Part shown: positions 15,954 through 24,711 of the stretch, piece by piece
Layout of the letters: every line of letters starts with the position of its first letter
Numbering within the stretch: position 1 is the first letter of the stretch
Assembly (NCBI RefSeq): GCF_000426345.1
Contig: NZ_AUFE01000060.1
Location: 1 to 32,637, forward strand
Reading direction: 5' to 3'
Origin: Cupriavidus phytohabitans
Lineage (GTDB): Bacteria > Pseudomonadota > Gammaproteobacteria > Burkholderiales > Burkholderiaceae
DNA: 32,637 nucleotides
Notes under the pieces: generated by a model
Seen by the model: only the letters and a program-made list of their open reading frames with translations
Told to the model about the DNA's origin: nothing
Database searches by the model: none
Translations under genes and position numbers: made by a program

Positions 15954-16739
15954 TTATCGGAGTGCCGTATCGCGAAAGTATTCCGTTGGTGTCATGCCCA
16001 ATGCGCGCCGGAACATTGCGGTGAATGCGCTGGGGCTTTCGTAACCTAGCTGCAGCGCAATGTCGATCACCGGACGGCCTTCAGCCAGCAGGCGTACCGC
16101 CGCCATCAGGCGCGCCTGCTGCTTCCAGCGGCTGAAGGTCATGCCAGTCTGTTCCGGGAACAGCCGGATGATGGTGCGTTCGCTTGCGCCGACTGACTGG
16201 CTCCACGCTTCGACCGAGGTCTCGTCGGAAGGATCGGCGACGATGCGCGCGCAGATCCTGGCTAAACGCGCATCCTGTGGCATGGGCAAGTGCAGCGGCA
16301 CAACCGACAGCGGGCGCATCTCCTGCAGCAGCAGTCTTGCCACCAGACCGTCGCGTCCGGCTTCATCGTAATCGACAGGCATGCGCACCATTTCGGAGAT
16401 GATTTCGCGCAGGAGGGGCGGCACCGCCACCACGCAGCACGTGGTCAGCTCGCCCGGAACGGCGTCCTGCCGGACGTAGACCGTGCGCATCTCGACGTTG
16501 CCGCACGTCTGCATGGCGTGTCGCATGTCACATGGCACCCAGACGGCGCGCTGGGGCGGTACCACCCAGGAACCCATTTCAGTGTCGACGAGGATCGCGC
16601 CGCTGTAGGCGTAGATGAGCTGCGCTCGCGGGTGGGAGTGGTAATCGATATAGAAGCGGTCAGGCAGCGTGCGCGCCATGCCGCCTACCGGCCGTTCGAT
16701 GTGCTGGTAGTCGTCGCGGTTTTCACTTTTTCCGAACAT
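15954..16739 (-). CDS. AraC-family regulator with N-terminal cupin domain
   Basis: The protein has 261 residues. The N-terminal about 90 residues contain YHSHPRAQLIYAYSG and WVVPPQRAVWVPCDMRHAM, the cupin effector-binding pattern of the YeaM/NimR-type AraC proteins. The C-terminal about 100 residues hold two helix-turn-helices: SVEAWSQSVGASERTIIRLF, followed by FSRWKQQARLMAAVRLLAEG and ALQLGYESPSAFTAMFRRALGMTPTEYFR. It reads in the same direction as the RidA-like operon 155 bases downstream and is divergent from the alpha/beta hydrolase gene. The likely targets are these two units. GGAG precedes the ATG at 16739. NimR-type members often control an adjacent MFS gene, which would fit the transporter of this cluster. 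Confidence 0.87.
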   Translation of the reverse strand: MFGKSENRDDYQHIERPVGGMARTLPDRFYIDYHSHPRAQLIYAYSGAILVDTEMGSWVVPPQRAVWVPCDMRHAMQTCGNVEMRTVYVRQDAVPGELTTCCVVAVPPLLREIISEMVRMPVDYDEAGRDGLVARLLLQEMRPLSVVPLHLPMPQDARLARICARIVADPSDETSVEAWSQSVGASERTIIRLFPEQTGMTFSRWKQQARLMAAVRLLAEGRPVIDIALQLGYESPSAFTAMFRRALGMTPTEYFRDTALR

Positions 16740-16882
16740 GGCGTCTCCGAGACATCAAGTGTCATCTGCCGGTGCGCATGGCAAGGCACCGAACAGTATC
16801 GTGGGATCTGACGTGAGCACGCGTCGCCATTTCACAAAGGAGCCGGTGTGCGTACCGGCCCGACAGTTCGGAGCCAAATGTA
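16740..16882. promoter_or_regulatory. Divergent intergenic region, AraC regulator / alpha-beta hydrolase
   Basis: This 143-base region between two divergent genes must hold both promoters and is the likely binding site for the AraC-type protein. I see no convincing consensus promoter hexamers or long repeats in it. The GGAG of the hydrolase ribosome-binding site lies at 16870-16873. Confidence 0.35.
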
Positions 16883-17743
16883 ATGTCAGTGTATCGAAAC
16901 TTCAATCAGGAGTGCCTGGACAAGCAGTACAACGTCAGGGGCGGCATCCCCGGCTACCAGGCCATCTTCGACCGGTGGGCCAGGGACAGTCGCGGGTTTC
17001 GAGCCAGCCATCCGGTCAGGGAAGACCTGGCATATGGCGACGACCCCAAGCAATCACTGGACTTCTTTCCCGCAGGCAGCCCCAGGCGCCCCTTGCTGGT
17101 CTTTATCCACGGAGGATACTGGCAATCCCTCGACAAATCGGACTTCAGCTACGTGGCTGCGCCGTATCTGCGGCGCGACATCAACGTAGCGGTGGTCAAT
17201 TACCGGCTCGCGCCCGACGTGCCCATGGCGGCGATCGTGCGTGACAATCAGGAGGCGCTGGCCTGGCTATACCGGCAGGCAGAGGCATTGGGCTTTGACG
17301 GGGACCGCATCTTTGTCTCGGGACACTCCGCCGGCGGGCATCTCACCGCCACCATGGCTGGTACGCACTGGGAACAGTTCGGCGTGCCCGCCGACCTGGT
17401 CAAGGGAGGGTGCGCTATCAGCGGCTTGTATGACCTGGAACCGATCCGGCTGTGCTATCTCAACAAGGTCGTCCGCCTGACGCCGGCGGACGTGGCGGCG
17501 TACAGCCCGGTCTATCACCTCCCGACCGCCAGGCTGCCGATGATCCTTACCGTCGGGGGAGATGAATCGGACGAGTACCACCGATTGCAGGCGCAATACG
17601 CCGCGCTGCTGCGCGAGCAAGGCATCGAAGCCGAAGTGGTAGTGCAGGCACGAGGTCACCACTTCGATGCGGTGGACTATCTGGGAGACGCAGAAGGAGA
17701 GCTTGCCGGGGCGGTATTGAGGATGATTGCTGCCGCGTCCTAG
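16883..17743 (+). CDS. Alpha/beta hydrolase, arylformamidase-like
   Basis: The protein has 286 residues. The oxyanion-hole motif is HGGYW (76-80), and the nucleophile elbow is GHSAGGH with Ser at about 149. GGDESDEY provides the likely acid, and ARGHHFDAVD the catalytic His near the C-terminus. HGGYW with the GHSAGGH elbow is typical of kynurenine-formamidase-like (HSL-family) hydrolases, which cleave N-formyl amides or esters; the tryptophan-pathway partners kynA and kynU are absent. It is divergent from the AraC gene at 16739 and so probably belongs to the same regulon as the RidA/PurA-like genes, possibly hydrolysing an amide or ester in that pathway. The ATG at 16883 has GGAG ten bases upstream. 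Confidence 0.85.
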   Translation: MSVYRNFNQECLDKQYNVRGGIPGYQAIFDRWARDSRGFRASHPVREDLAYGDDPKQSLDFFPAGSPRRPLLVFIHGGYWQSLDKSDFSYVAAPYLRRDINVAVVNYRLAPDVPMAAIVRDNQEALAWLYRQAEALGFDGDRIFVSGHSAGGHLTATMAGTHWEQFGVPADLVKGGCAISGLYDLEPIRLCYLNKVVRLTPADVAAYSPVYHLPTARLPMILTVGGDESDEYHRLQAQYAALLREQGIEAEVVVQARGHHFDAVDYLGDAEGELAGAVLRMIAAAS

Positions 17744-17934
17744 GCGGCGGCACGTGCCTCGGCGCGGCACCTGCGGTCAGCGCAACGATCGGGGCGTCGA
17801 CCGCACCGCGCCCTAAACGACTCTGGCTCTGACCCGAGCAGCGAAGGGCTCAACTACCAGCCTGATTGTAAAAGACCGGGTTGGGATAGGCCCGGCCAGT
17901 TAAGCCTTTGTGGCCGGTAAGCCCGCGCGGGTGC

Positions 17935-18882
17935 CTAGGTGTTGCGTGAAAGCCTGACCTTGCAACCGGGGTAATTTTGACAACCCCAGAATGCGCCGGT
18001 TGGCCCTTTGCGCTCGACCATCTTAACTCCGCATGCTGCGCATGTCGGCGTTCGGTAGTTCCCCCGAAAGGCCTGTGCCAGCAACGTCCTCTGCCTGTGC
18101 GGATCGAGCGCGAGAATCCGGTCGATAATCCCCGCACCATCGAGCAACTGAATGCCGGCCCGCTCTGCCGACTCCGTTACCGGTCGGCCGACAAAGCCAG
18201 ACAACGACCAGAAGACGCCCCGACGTACCTTGTGTTCATGCATGACACCGGCAAGTGCGCGAACCTGCTCCACTTTCACCGGCTTGCTCCATGCTTTGCA
18301 TTGCACCACAGCTACAGGAACATCCAGGCCCGCCTTGTACAAGGTTGCATCGATGCCACCATCGGGGCCGTGGGGGACGGTCTTGACCACGAACCCCATC
18401 GCCTCGTAATACCCGACACACAGCAACTCAAATCGCTTCCACTCCAGCAATTTGAGGGCATCTAGCGTCCAGCTATTGATTTCTGGCTTCTCGGACGTTG
18501 GTACTGTCTGCGCTGGCGCGCCGCCGGCCTCCTTTGAATCGGCAGGCGTGCCGGAATACCTGGAGGGTGGCAGGGGCGACAACGTGGGGCGGCTCGCGCG
18601 GGAGCGCCGGGTCCTGATTGGGGCATCCTGCTGCCCTGCCCCTGCCCTACTTCGCGCACGGAGGTATGACAACACCCCCAGAAATCCAAACAGGGCGGTT
18701 GGAACCCAGGCTAAGGACTGGCTCAATACGGAAATGCCCCTCAACACCGGACTCGACGCGAATATCGCTGGCAAGACCCCACGAAACACGATGTAGGCGC
18801 CCACGGCCAGTGCGAGGGATACCCACCATGGCGCATCCATCAATACCTCGCTAAGCGACGGCTCCTTTCTCCTGCGACCCAT
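17935..18882 (-). CDS. Membrane-anchored Mrr-like restriction endonuclease with C-terminal zinc finger
   Basis: The protein has 315 residues. Residues about 18-65 form two hydrophobic segments (WWVSLALAVGAYIVFRG and LAWVPTALFGFLGVLSYL), followed by a basic, Pro/Ser-rich linker. LEWKRFELLCVGYYEAMGF leads into the Mrr catalytic domain, with HGPDGGIDATLY (Asp) and VAVVQCKAW (QxK), the PD-(D/E)xK core. The end has CAACGVKMVERKG and FWGCQNYPGC, a four-Cys topoisomerase-I-type zinc finger. Mrr-domain proteins cut foreign or modified DNA, and membrane-tethered versions are known but poorly characterised. No methyltransferase is adjacent, so it may act as a stand-alone modification-dependent nuclease. 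The ATG at 18882 follows AGGTAGAGAC. The 191 bases between this gene and the hydrolase upstream hold no gene I recognise. Confidence 0.85.
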   Translation of the reverse strand: MGRRRKEPSLSEVLMDAPWWVSLALAVGAYIVFRGVLPAIFASSPVLRGISVLSQSLAWVPTALFGFLGVLSYLRARSRAGAGQQDAPIRTRRSRASRPTLSPLPPSRYSGTPADSKEAGGAPAQTVPTSEKPEINSWTLDALKLLEWKRFELLCVGYYEAMGFVVKTVPHGPDGGIDATLYKAGLDVPVAVVQCKAWSKPVKVEQVRALAGVMHEHKVRRGVFWSLSGFVGRPVTESAERAGIQLLDGAGIIDRILALDPHRQRTLLAQAFRGNYRTPTCAACGVKMVERKGPTGAFWGCQNYPGCKVRLSRNT

Positions 18883-19102
18883 GTCTCTACCTGTTGTTGT
18901 TCTTCACGTCATTGCCGCGGCATTCCGCTCACGACAAATCTACCCGATTTAATATACAAGGCGGGTTGCATCAGACCAACACCCCACTGACTACGGGTGG
19001 CAGAGCAGTCGGCGTTCGGCTGCTGGCGAGTCCAGTAACCCGCAATGACCTGGCCTCGCCTAATCCCTTAAACTCGGACCTCCAGCATTACAGACGAGAA
19101 CC

Positions 19103-19681
19103 ATGAAAAAAGCAGGTCGGGTCAAGACATGGCATGCAGACAAGGGCTTCGGGTTTATCGACGTCCATGCGGACACGAAAGATGTCTTTTTCCACGTCAC
19201 GGCGCTACAAACACGCACCGTCACGCCCAAGCCTGGCGATCGCGTGAGCTTCGAATTCGGTAAAGGGAAGGACGGCCGGGTTCAGGCGCTGAACGTCGCC
19301 ATAGTCGGCGCACCGAAGTCCCGGTCCAACGCAAGCCTCTTGCCAATACTTGCCGGTCTGCTGGCCTTGGGGCTCATCGTCGGCGGCGCCTTTGCTGGTT
19401 ACTTCCCTCGACAGGCCGGCATTGTCAGCTTCCTGGCCAGCATCATCACGTTCTTCGCCTATGCCGACGACAAGACGCGAGCCAGTCGAAACGCCTGGCG
19501 CACGCCTGAGGCCACCCTGCATCTGCTTGCGCTCTGCGGCGGTTGGCCGGGCGCGTTTGCCGCCCAGCACCTCCTTCGACACAAGAATCGGAAACGGGAG
19601 TTTCAAGTCGCGTTTTGGAGTATCGTCGCCTTAAATATTGGCGCGATGGCTCTTTGGCAAACTGTCATTGCGGCGCGATGA
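19103..19681 (+). CDS. Cold-shock domain / DUF1294 membrane protein
   Basis: The protein has 192 residues. Residues 1-70 are a cold-shock domain: GRVKTWHADKGFGFIDV (RNP1 KGFGFI) and KDVFFHVTAL (RNP2-like), ending VSFEFGKGKDGRVQALNV. After a short basic linker come four hydrophobic segments (around 78-98, 104-122, 140-155 and 170-188) with the DUF1294 hallmarks YADDKTRASRNAWRTPEATLHLLALCGGWPGA and a conserved basic HKNRKREF stretch. This fusion of a nucleic-acid-binding OB fold to a small membrane domain is widespread in proteobacteria, but its role is not established. The ATG at 19103 follows GACGAGAA. It is divergent from the Mrr-like gene, with 220 bases between them. Confidence 0.87.
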   Translation: MKKAGRVKTWHADKGFGFIDVHADTKDVFFHVTALQTRTVTPKPGDRVSFEFGKGKDGRVQALNVAIVGAPKSRSNASLLPILAGLLALGLIVGGAFAGYFPRQAGIVSFLASIITFFAYADDKTRASRNAWRTPEATLHLLALCGGWPGAFAAQHLLRHKNRKREFQVAFWSIVALNIGAMALWQTVIAAR

Positions 19682-20094
19682 AGCGGCACCTTACGGCTGC
19701 GGCGAACGAACGAGCTAGATCGGGTGTTATGTCCAATCACTGTCGCTGGCGAGACAGCTAGTCCGCCCGGTCGCGGCATACCATCGCTCAACGTACGATC
19801 GATCCTTGTCATCGAGTACGCCAGTCCAGATTTGCGAGGATGATCTGTTCGAAACCGCCCGTCGGCGGTGCCTGTTCGACGATCTCGGTTGCTAACCACT
19901 ACGTCGTGAAGAAAATTTGAGGTTTGCGCGACGCGAGTGTGAGTCCTCTTTCTCATACTGCAGCATAGACACAGCCACCAGTCCCGTCCGTCCAAACAAT
20001 ACGCTGCGTCGCCACCGGTTGAATCCTCAACAGAACTGGCCGGCTACAAGAAGCCTGGAAGCATCGCTGATTCGTTCGGCGTTGGGCCGACAAG
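19682..20094. other. 413-base gap with no gene I can support
   Basis: Several open frames cross this region on both strands, but none shows a recognisable motif, a good ribosome-binding site or a consistent family-like pattern. The right end is the downstream flank of the cupin gene. One palindromic patch (ACGTACGATCGAT, around 19791-19803) is AT-balanced and unremarkable. Confidence 0.5.
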
Positions 20095-20580
20095 CTATTT
20101 CTTTCCTGGATCCTCCGCGGGATTCAGGTAGCTGATGCCCCATGGACCGGTGCCATGAATCTGAATGATGGTTTCTTTGCTGGTGGTGTAGGCGAACATA
20201 GGCATTCCCGCGGGCATCATCATGACGCCGCCAGCCGGATAAGCCTTGGCTTTGGCGCGATCGAACGTCTCGCCGATGCCAAAATGGAGCGTCCCGGACA
20301 ACACGGTGACTCGCTCAAACACGGGATGAGTGTGGGCTGGGATCTTGAAGTTCGGAGGAAGCTTGATCCGCATGGTGAACGGCGCGGCTTGCTTGAGATC
20401 ACCTTCCAATACCGCCAGTTTGGCGCCAGGTCCGATCGATGGGGCCTCGGTCCACTTGACTTCGGACGGGACGATCGAAATGTGGCCTTCCATAGCGGGC
20501 TCCGCTGCCAGAGCGGGGGCCATAATGAGCGCACTCAGCGCGCATGCCGTCGAGGCTTCAATAATTCTAGAATTGCGCAT
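20095..20580 (-). CDS. Secreted cupin-domain protein
   Basis: The protein has 161 residues. A signal peptide (MRNSRIIEASTACALSALIMAPALAAEP) is predicted, with cleavage after the ALAA stretch. The mature part is a single cupin barrel: FTMRIKLPPNFKIPAHTHP gives the first metal-binding motif (His-x-His), FERVTVLSGTLHFGIGE the Glu and Gly of the same motif, and AGGVMMMPAGMPMFAYT the second. The final IQIHGTGPWGISYLNP keeps a conserved His. Periplasmic single cupins of this kind may bind metals or small ligands; no enzyme activity can be assigned. A strong GAGGAG site precedes the ATG at 20580. It is transcribed away from the large regulator gene downstream on the plus strand. Confidence 0.82.
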   Translation of the reverse strand: MRNSRIIEASTACALSALIMAPALAAEPAMEGHISIVPSEVKWTEAPSIGPGAKLAVLEGDLKQAAPFTMRIKLPPNFKIPAHTHPVFERVTVLSGTLHFGIGETFDRAKAKAYPAGGVMMMPAGMPMFAYTTSKETIIQIHGTGPWGISYLNPAEDPGKK

Positions 20581-21238
20581 TCTCTACTCCTCTGCACTCG
20601 CGTTTCCCCGGTCAACCAGCCACCAGTGCCGGCAATCGCCGGCCTGAGAGCCGCTAACCGGTCCGCGTAAATGCCGCCGCCTGCCTTTAACCCAGCCTGA
20701 GCGCGGGCTGAGGCAAAGGACGGATGTAACGCCACGGCAGCAATTTCAGCCTAGCGTGCCGGGTAGCCGGAAGCAAGCAGCGCGGATCCTGATCCGATGA
20801 AGCGTCCCTCGCCTTCTTCCGCAAGCCAATAGGCAATCTTCGTAGGACAGTGAATGCCGGGCCGTAGTCGTAAAGGGCATCAAATCCTGCGGCGAGACAT
20901 CCGATACCACGGTACGCACCGGCGTGTGATTTCTAATGCCATGACCAGGCTCCCTCGGGCTCCCTCGCTAATTGATTCGGTACTCATGAGCGGGCAGTCG
21001 AAGGGCTGATTGCGTTGCTGACGCAGTGCGCTGCCACATCGCAGTATCCTACCGCGGTAGATTTCCACCGCCCGACCGGCAACCGTTCCGGGACCGGACC
21101 TACAATGAATACGGAGGCAGTACGGCAGGCAAGAGGTGAGCACCACAGCACAATTTTGCGAATCCGGCCCGAAAATCGGAGTGACCACGCTGCTGACCGG
21201 CTTGTTATCGACACTTGGACCGCAGCCAGAGGAGCCAA
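20581..21238. promoter_or_regulatory. 658-base divergent intergenic region with a 12-bp palindrome
   Basis: No gene is convincing here. The perfect palindrome CTACCGCGGTAG lies at 21049-21060, 179 bases before the regulator's start codon, and could be an operator. A duplicated GGCTCCCTCG-type pair occurs at about 20949-20969. AGAGGAG at 21228-21234 is the ribosome-binding site of the regulator. Confidence 0.4.
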
Positions 21239-24200
21239 ATGCCGAGTGACACGAGCGGGGCCGGTGGCGAACGGCCGACGCGGTTACAGGTCCGTCTTCT
21301 TGGTACAGGCGAAATCATCCTGGACGGCCGCTCTCTTCGCGCCTTCAACTCTCTTCGCTTGCAACGGTTTCTGGGGTTGATCGCCTTACGGAGAGACCCC
21401 CAGCACCGATCACGACTCGCGTTCGAACTCTGGCCCAACTCCGACGAATGCCAGGCGCGCACCAACCTCAGAAAGCTGCTCCACGACTTTCGTCATTCCC
21501 TTCCCGACATCAGTGAGTTCGTCGAGATCGACAACGAGACTGTGCGGTGGATTTCGAGTGGGCCGAGCGAGGTCGACGTGCTCAGGTTCCAGGATGCCAT
21601 CGCGGCCGGTGATTTCGAGCTCGCCGCACGCCTCTATTCGGGCGATCTTCTCCCTGCTTGTTATGACGACTGGGTCCTGAATGAGCGAGCGAAACTTCGA
21701 ACTGAGGCGTATCGGGCCCTGGTGCGGCTGACTGAAGTGGCTGCGAGGCACGGCGACCACAAAGCCGCGATCCAGCATACGCAACGCATGATCGACCTGG
21801 AGCCGACCGACGAAGCGGCCGTTCGAACTCAGATGGAAGCACATCTCGCGCTTGGCGACAGAGCCGCGGCGCTGCGCTCCTACCACCGGTACGCGGAGGT
21901 GCTCGAGCGCGACCTCGCGGTGGCACCAGGCGAGGCGCTCCGGATCATGTACCAACAGCTGCGGGCTGATACCCCCAACCGCGGCGACGTGCGGGGCAAG
22001 GACCTACCCGTCGCCGAATCGCCTTTCGTCGGCCGCGACCTTGAATGGAACCAGCTCGTTGAGGCATGGAACACCGTGCAGGAGAGGGGGGCACATCTCG
22101 TGTTGGTGACAGGGGAACCGGGGATCGGAAAGTCCCGTCTCGCACTGGAGCTAGGCCGCCGTGTCCGGGCAGAGGGACATATGGTGGCATCGGCTCGCGC
22201 ATATGAGGCAGCGGGCAGATTGCCGTGGGGTCCCGTCGTCGACCTGCTCCGATCTGATGCTATCCGAAGCCACATCGACACGCTGGACATGGCCTGGAGG
22301 GCCGAGCTTTCTCGTCTGCTGCCAGAACTCCGCGACGATTCCCTGCCATCTGAACGAAGCCAGTCGGGCGACCTGGCTCAGCGGCATCGGTTGTTCGATG
22401 CTGTGAGCCGTGCCATTGTCGCCGGCGATCGACCGCTCTTGCTGATTATCGACGATCTCCAGTGGTGTGACGCCGAGACCATCGAGTTGATCGGTTTCGT
22501 CGTCCGTGCCGGACAGACAGCACCGGTCCTCATCGTCGGCACGGTCCGCTGGGAGGAGATCCCACATCTTCATCCCCTCGTTAAACTCCTCGGCGCCTTG
22601 GGCCACGACCAGACGGTCACTACCGTGCCACTCGACCGACTCGATGAAGCCACCACTGCGAGGCTTGCTGCCCAGCTTCGCCTTGGGGACACGATCGATG
22701 CGAAACTGGCGGCACGACTCTGGAGCGAGACCGAAGGCAATCCACTCTTTGTCATTGAGGCTCTACGAGCAGGGATCTCTTCTGATGGAAGTCAAGTAGT
22801 GCTCACGCAGAGGATGCGGGCGGTGCTGCGCGACCGACTGGGTCAACTCACTGACGGTGCTCGACGACTAGCCGAAGTGGCGGCCGTTATCGGTCGGCCT
22901 TTCTCAGTCAGTCTGATGGTCTCGGCCACTGGGATCGCTGAGCACGAGCTTATCGATCACGTCGACGAACTTTGGCGTCGACGGATCATCCGCGATCAGG
23001 GGCCCGCGTACGATTTCAGTCATGACAAGCTGCGGGCGGTCGCGCTGGAAATGCTCAGCCCAATGCGTCTACGCCAACTCCACCGGGTTGTCGCCGAGGC
23101 GATTGCCGTCGAGCTTCACGGCGACATCGACGCGGCCAGCCCGCAATTAGCCGCACACTACGACCAGGCCGGCATGGCCGAACCGGCCATCAATGCCTAC
23201 CGCGTCGCGGGGCGCCGAGCGGTGGCTGTGTCGGCCCTCGAAGAAGCGGTCACCATGTTTCAGAGAGCGCTCGCACTGCTCGCCGACCTGCCACCATCTC
23301 GCGACCGCGATTCACTCGAACTCGATATCCGGATCGCCCTCGGATCCCCGCTTGTTGCCCTCGACGGTTACGGCTCCATGGGCGCGCACCAACTCTACGA
23401 GCGAGCCCTTTCCCTTTGCCGCAAGCTTCACAGACCTGTGGAGCCGCCGATCCTCCGTGGACTCGGCCTCGCACGGCTGCAGGGCTGCCGCTTCGACGAT
23501 TGCGATGAACTAGCTCAGGCCCTTCTTGTGCATGAGAGTCATGATCCGGTCGCCAGGACAGAGGGCCGATATCTCCTCGGTGTGAGTGCGTTCTGGCGGG
23601 GCGATCTGGCCAGGGCGCGTCACTATCTCGATAGCGCTATCGAAGCCTATGATGTATCCCATCGAGACGAGCATCTGGCGTTGTACGCCCAGGATCCGAA
23701 GGCGGTTTGCCACGTTCGGCTAGCTCTCGTCGAGCTGTGGACCGGAGATGCCGGCAAGGCTGGCCACACAGCTCGAACGGCACTTAAGATCGCCGCGGAT
23801 CTCGATCATCCGATGACGTTAGCGTACGTCATCACTTACGCGGCGATTCTCGCGGGCGAATCCGAAGATCTCGCACGCCTCGCCGAGCTCCTCGCAGACG
23901 CCGAGGCTCTATGGAAGCGTCTTTCGGAGCGATACCTTATGGTGGTCCTGGAAGCCCTTCGGGGCTGGCAGGAGGCCTGCGCGGGATCGGCTGGCGGCAT
24001 CGAGAAGATCGTGCGATCGGTGGCGCGCTCGCGTACCGAAGGGGAGACCCTCCACCTGACCTACACACTCCTTCTTCTCGCCCGGGCTCGCGGCTTGGTT
24101 GGCGAGTACCGTCAGGGACGAGCCGCCACACGCGAGGGGCTCTCGTGGTCACACAGATGGAACCAGCGTTATCTCGAGGCCGAGCTGTGGCGAGTCGACG

Positions 24201-24634
24201 GTGAGCTGGCTTATCGCACCGGGGAAACCGAGGCCGCTGCCGCTTCTCTGCGCAGCGCCGTCGAGACCGCCCGCGCTCAAGGGGCAGGCTGGATGGCCAC
24301 ATGCTCGGAATTTTGCGAGACATTGTTCTTACCGATAGAACTCGAGGCGAACCTGGAACTAAGAACTGCAAACGTTGATATACCAGGCATCATGACGAGC
24401 AGCGGCAGACCAATAATCAACGAATTTACTGGTCAACCGTTCCACATTGCGTTGGCACGCCCTAGCGGCAGTTTCGAGTTCACCTATGCAGAGATACGAC
24501 AAGGGACGACCTCGGTGAAAGGTGATATGGAGATGGCGTTCGAGGATTCATGGGCGCATTTTTGCGTTCATCACTTCAATCAGGATGGGCTGGTCCGCGA
24601 AAGACCAAGACTCACGGCATGGCTTGGTATGTGA
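21239..24634 (+). CDS. BTAD/AAA-ATPase/TPR transcriptional regulator fused to a DUF1326 C-terminal fragment
   Basis: The protein has 1131 residues from ATG 21239, five bases after AGAGGAG; an upstream TTG at 21215 is rejected. Residues about 15-245 form a winged-helix plus BTAD module as in SARP/AfsR proteins: RLQVRLLGTGEIILDGR, TNLRKLLHDFRH, YSGDLLPACYDDWV, ALRSYHRYAEVLERDL. An AAA domain follows, with Walker A GEPGIGKS (292-299) and Walker B LLLIIDDLQWCD (400-411). About 600 residues of TPR-like helices come next. From about residue 1030 the sequence changes to PIELEANLELRTANVDIPGI, then NEFTGQPFHIAL, FEFTYAEIRQGTT and DSWAHFCVHHFNQDG. This is the C-terminal end of a DUF1326 protein, not part of this regulator family. 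The DUF2182 gene that normally partners DUF1326 follows directly, so a deletion probably joined two genes in frame. Base composition turns more A/T-rich at the join. Confidence 0.85.
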   Translation: MPSDTSGAGGERPTRLQVRLLGTGEIILDGRSLRAFNSLRLQRFLGLIALRRDPQHRSRLAFELWPNSDECQARTNLRKLLHDFRHSLPDISEFVEIDNETVRWISSGPSEVDVLRFQDAIAAGDFELAARLYSGDLLPACYDDWVLNERAKLRTEAYRALVRLTEVAARHGDHKAAIQHTQRMIDLEPTDEAAVRTQMEAHLALGDRAAALRSYHRYAEVLERDLAVAPGEALRIMYQQLRADTPNRGDVRGKDLPVAESPFVGRDLEWNQLVEAWNTVQERGAHLVLVTGEPGIGKSRLALELGRRVRAEGHMVASARAYEAAGRLPWGPVVDLLRSDAIRSHIDTLDMAWRAELSRLLPELRDDSLPSERSQSGDLAQRHRLFDAVSRAIVAGDRPLLLIIDDLQWCDAETIELIGFVVRAGQTAPVLIVGTVRWEEIPHLHPLVKLLGALGHDQTVTTVPLDRLDEATTARLAAQLRLGDTIDAKLAARLWSETEGNPLFVIEALRAGISSDGSQVVLTQRMRAVLRDRLGQLTDGARRLAEVAAVIGRPFSVSLMVSATGIAEHELIDHVDELWRRRIIRDQGPAYDFSHDKLRAVALEMLSPMRLRQLHRVVAEAIAVELHGDIDAASPQLAAHYDQAGMAEPAINAYRVAGRRAVAVSALEEAVTMFQRALALLADLPPSRDRDSLELDIRIALGSPLVALDGYGSMGAHQLYERALSLCRKLHRPVEPPILRGLGLARLQGCRFDDCDELAQALLVHESHDPVARTEGRYLLGVSAFWRGDLARARHYLDSAIEAYDVSHRDEHLALYAQDPKAVCHVRLALVELWTGDAGKAGHTARTALKIAADLDHPMTLAYVITYAAILAGESEDLARLAELLADAEALWKRLSERYLMVVLEALRGWQEACAGSAGGIEKIVRSVARSRTEGETLHLTYTLLLLARARGLVGEYRQGRAATREGLSWSHRWNQRYLEAELWRVDGELAYRTGETEAAAASLRSAVETARAQGAGWMATCSEFCETLFLPIELEANLELRTANVDIPGIMTSSGRPIINEFTGQPFHIALARPSGSFEFTYAEIRQGTTSVKGDMEMAFEDSWAHFCVHHFNQDGLVRERPRLTAWLGM

Positions 24635-24711
24635 CGTCCCGAAGAGGCCGGTGTCGAGGTGACACAGACACACGCCATATCCGGAATTCAACGAACATGA
24701 TCGGGTGAAAA

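Noticed and set aside
16883..17743. Assignment of the alpha/beta hydrolase as kynurenine formamidase of tryptophan catabolism
   Set aside because: The HGGYW and GHSAGGH motifs fit the broader family, but no kynA or kynU is nearby, so only 'arylformamidase-like' is supportable.
19603..19995. Minus-strand frame of 130 codons overlapping the end of the cold-shock/DUF1294 gene
   Set aside because: It overlaps a confident gene antisense, has no recognisable motif and an unusual Arg/Thr/Cys composition.
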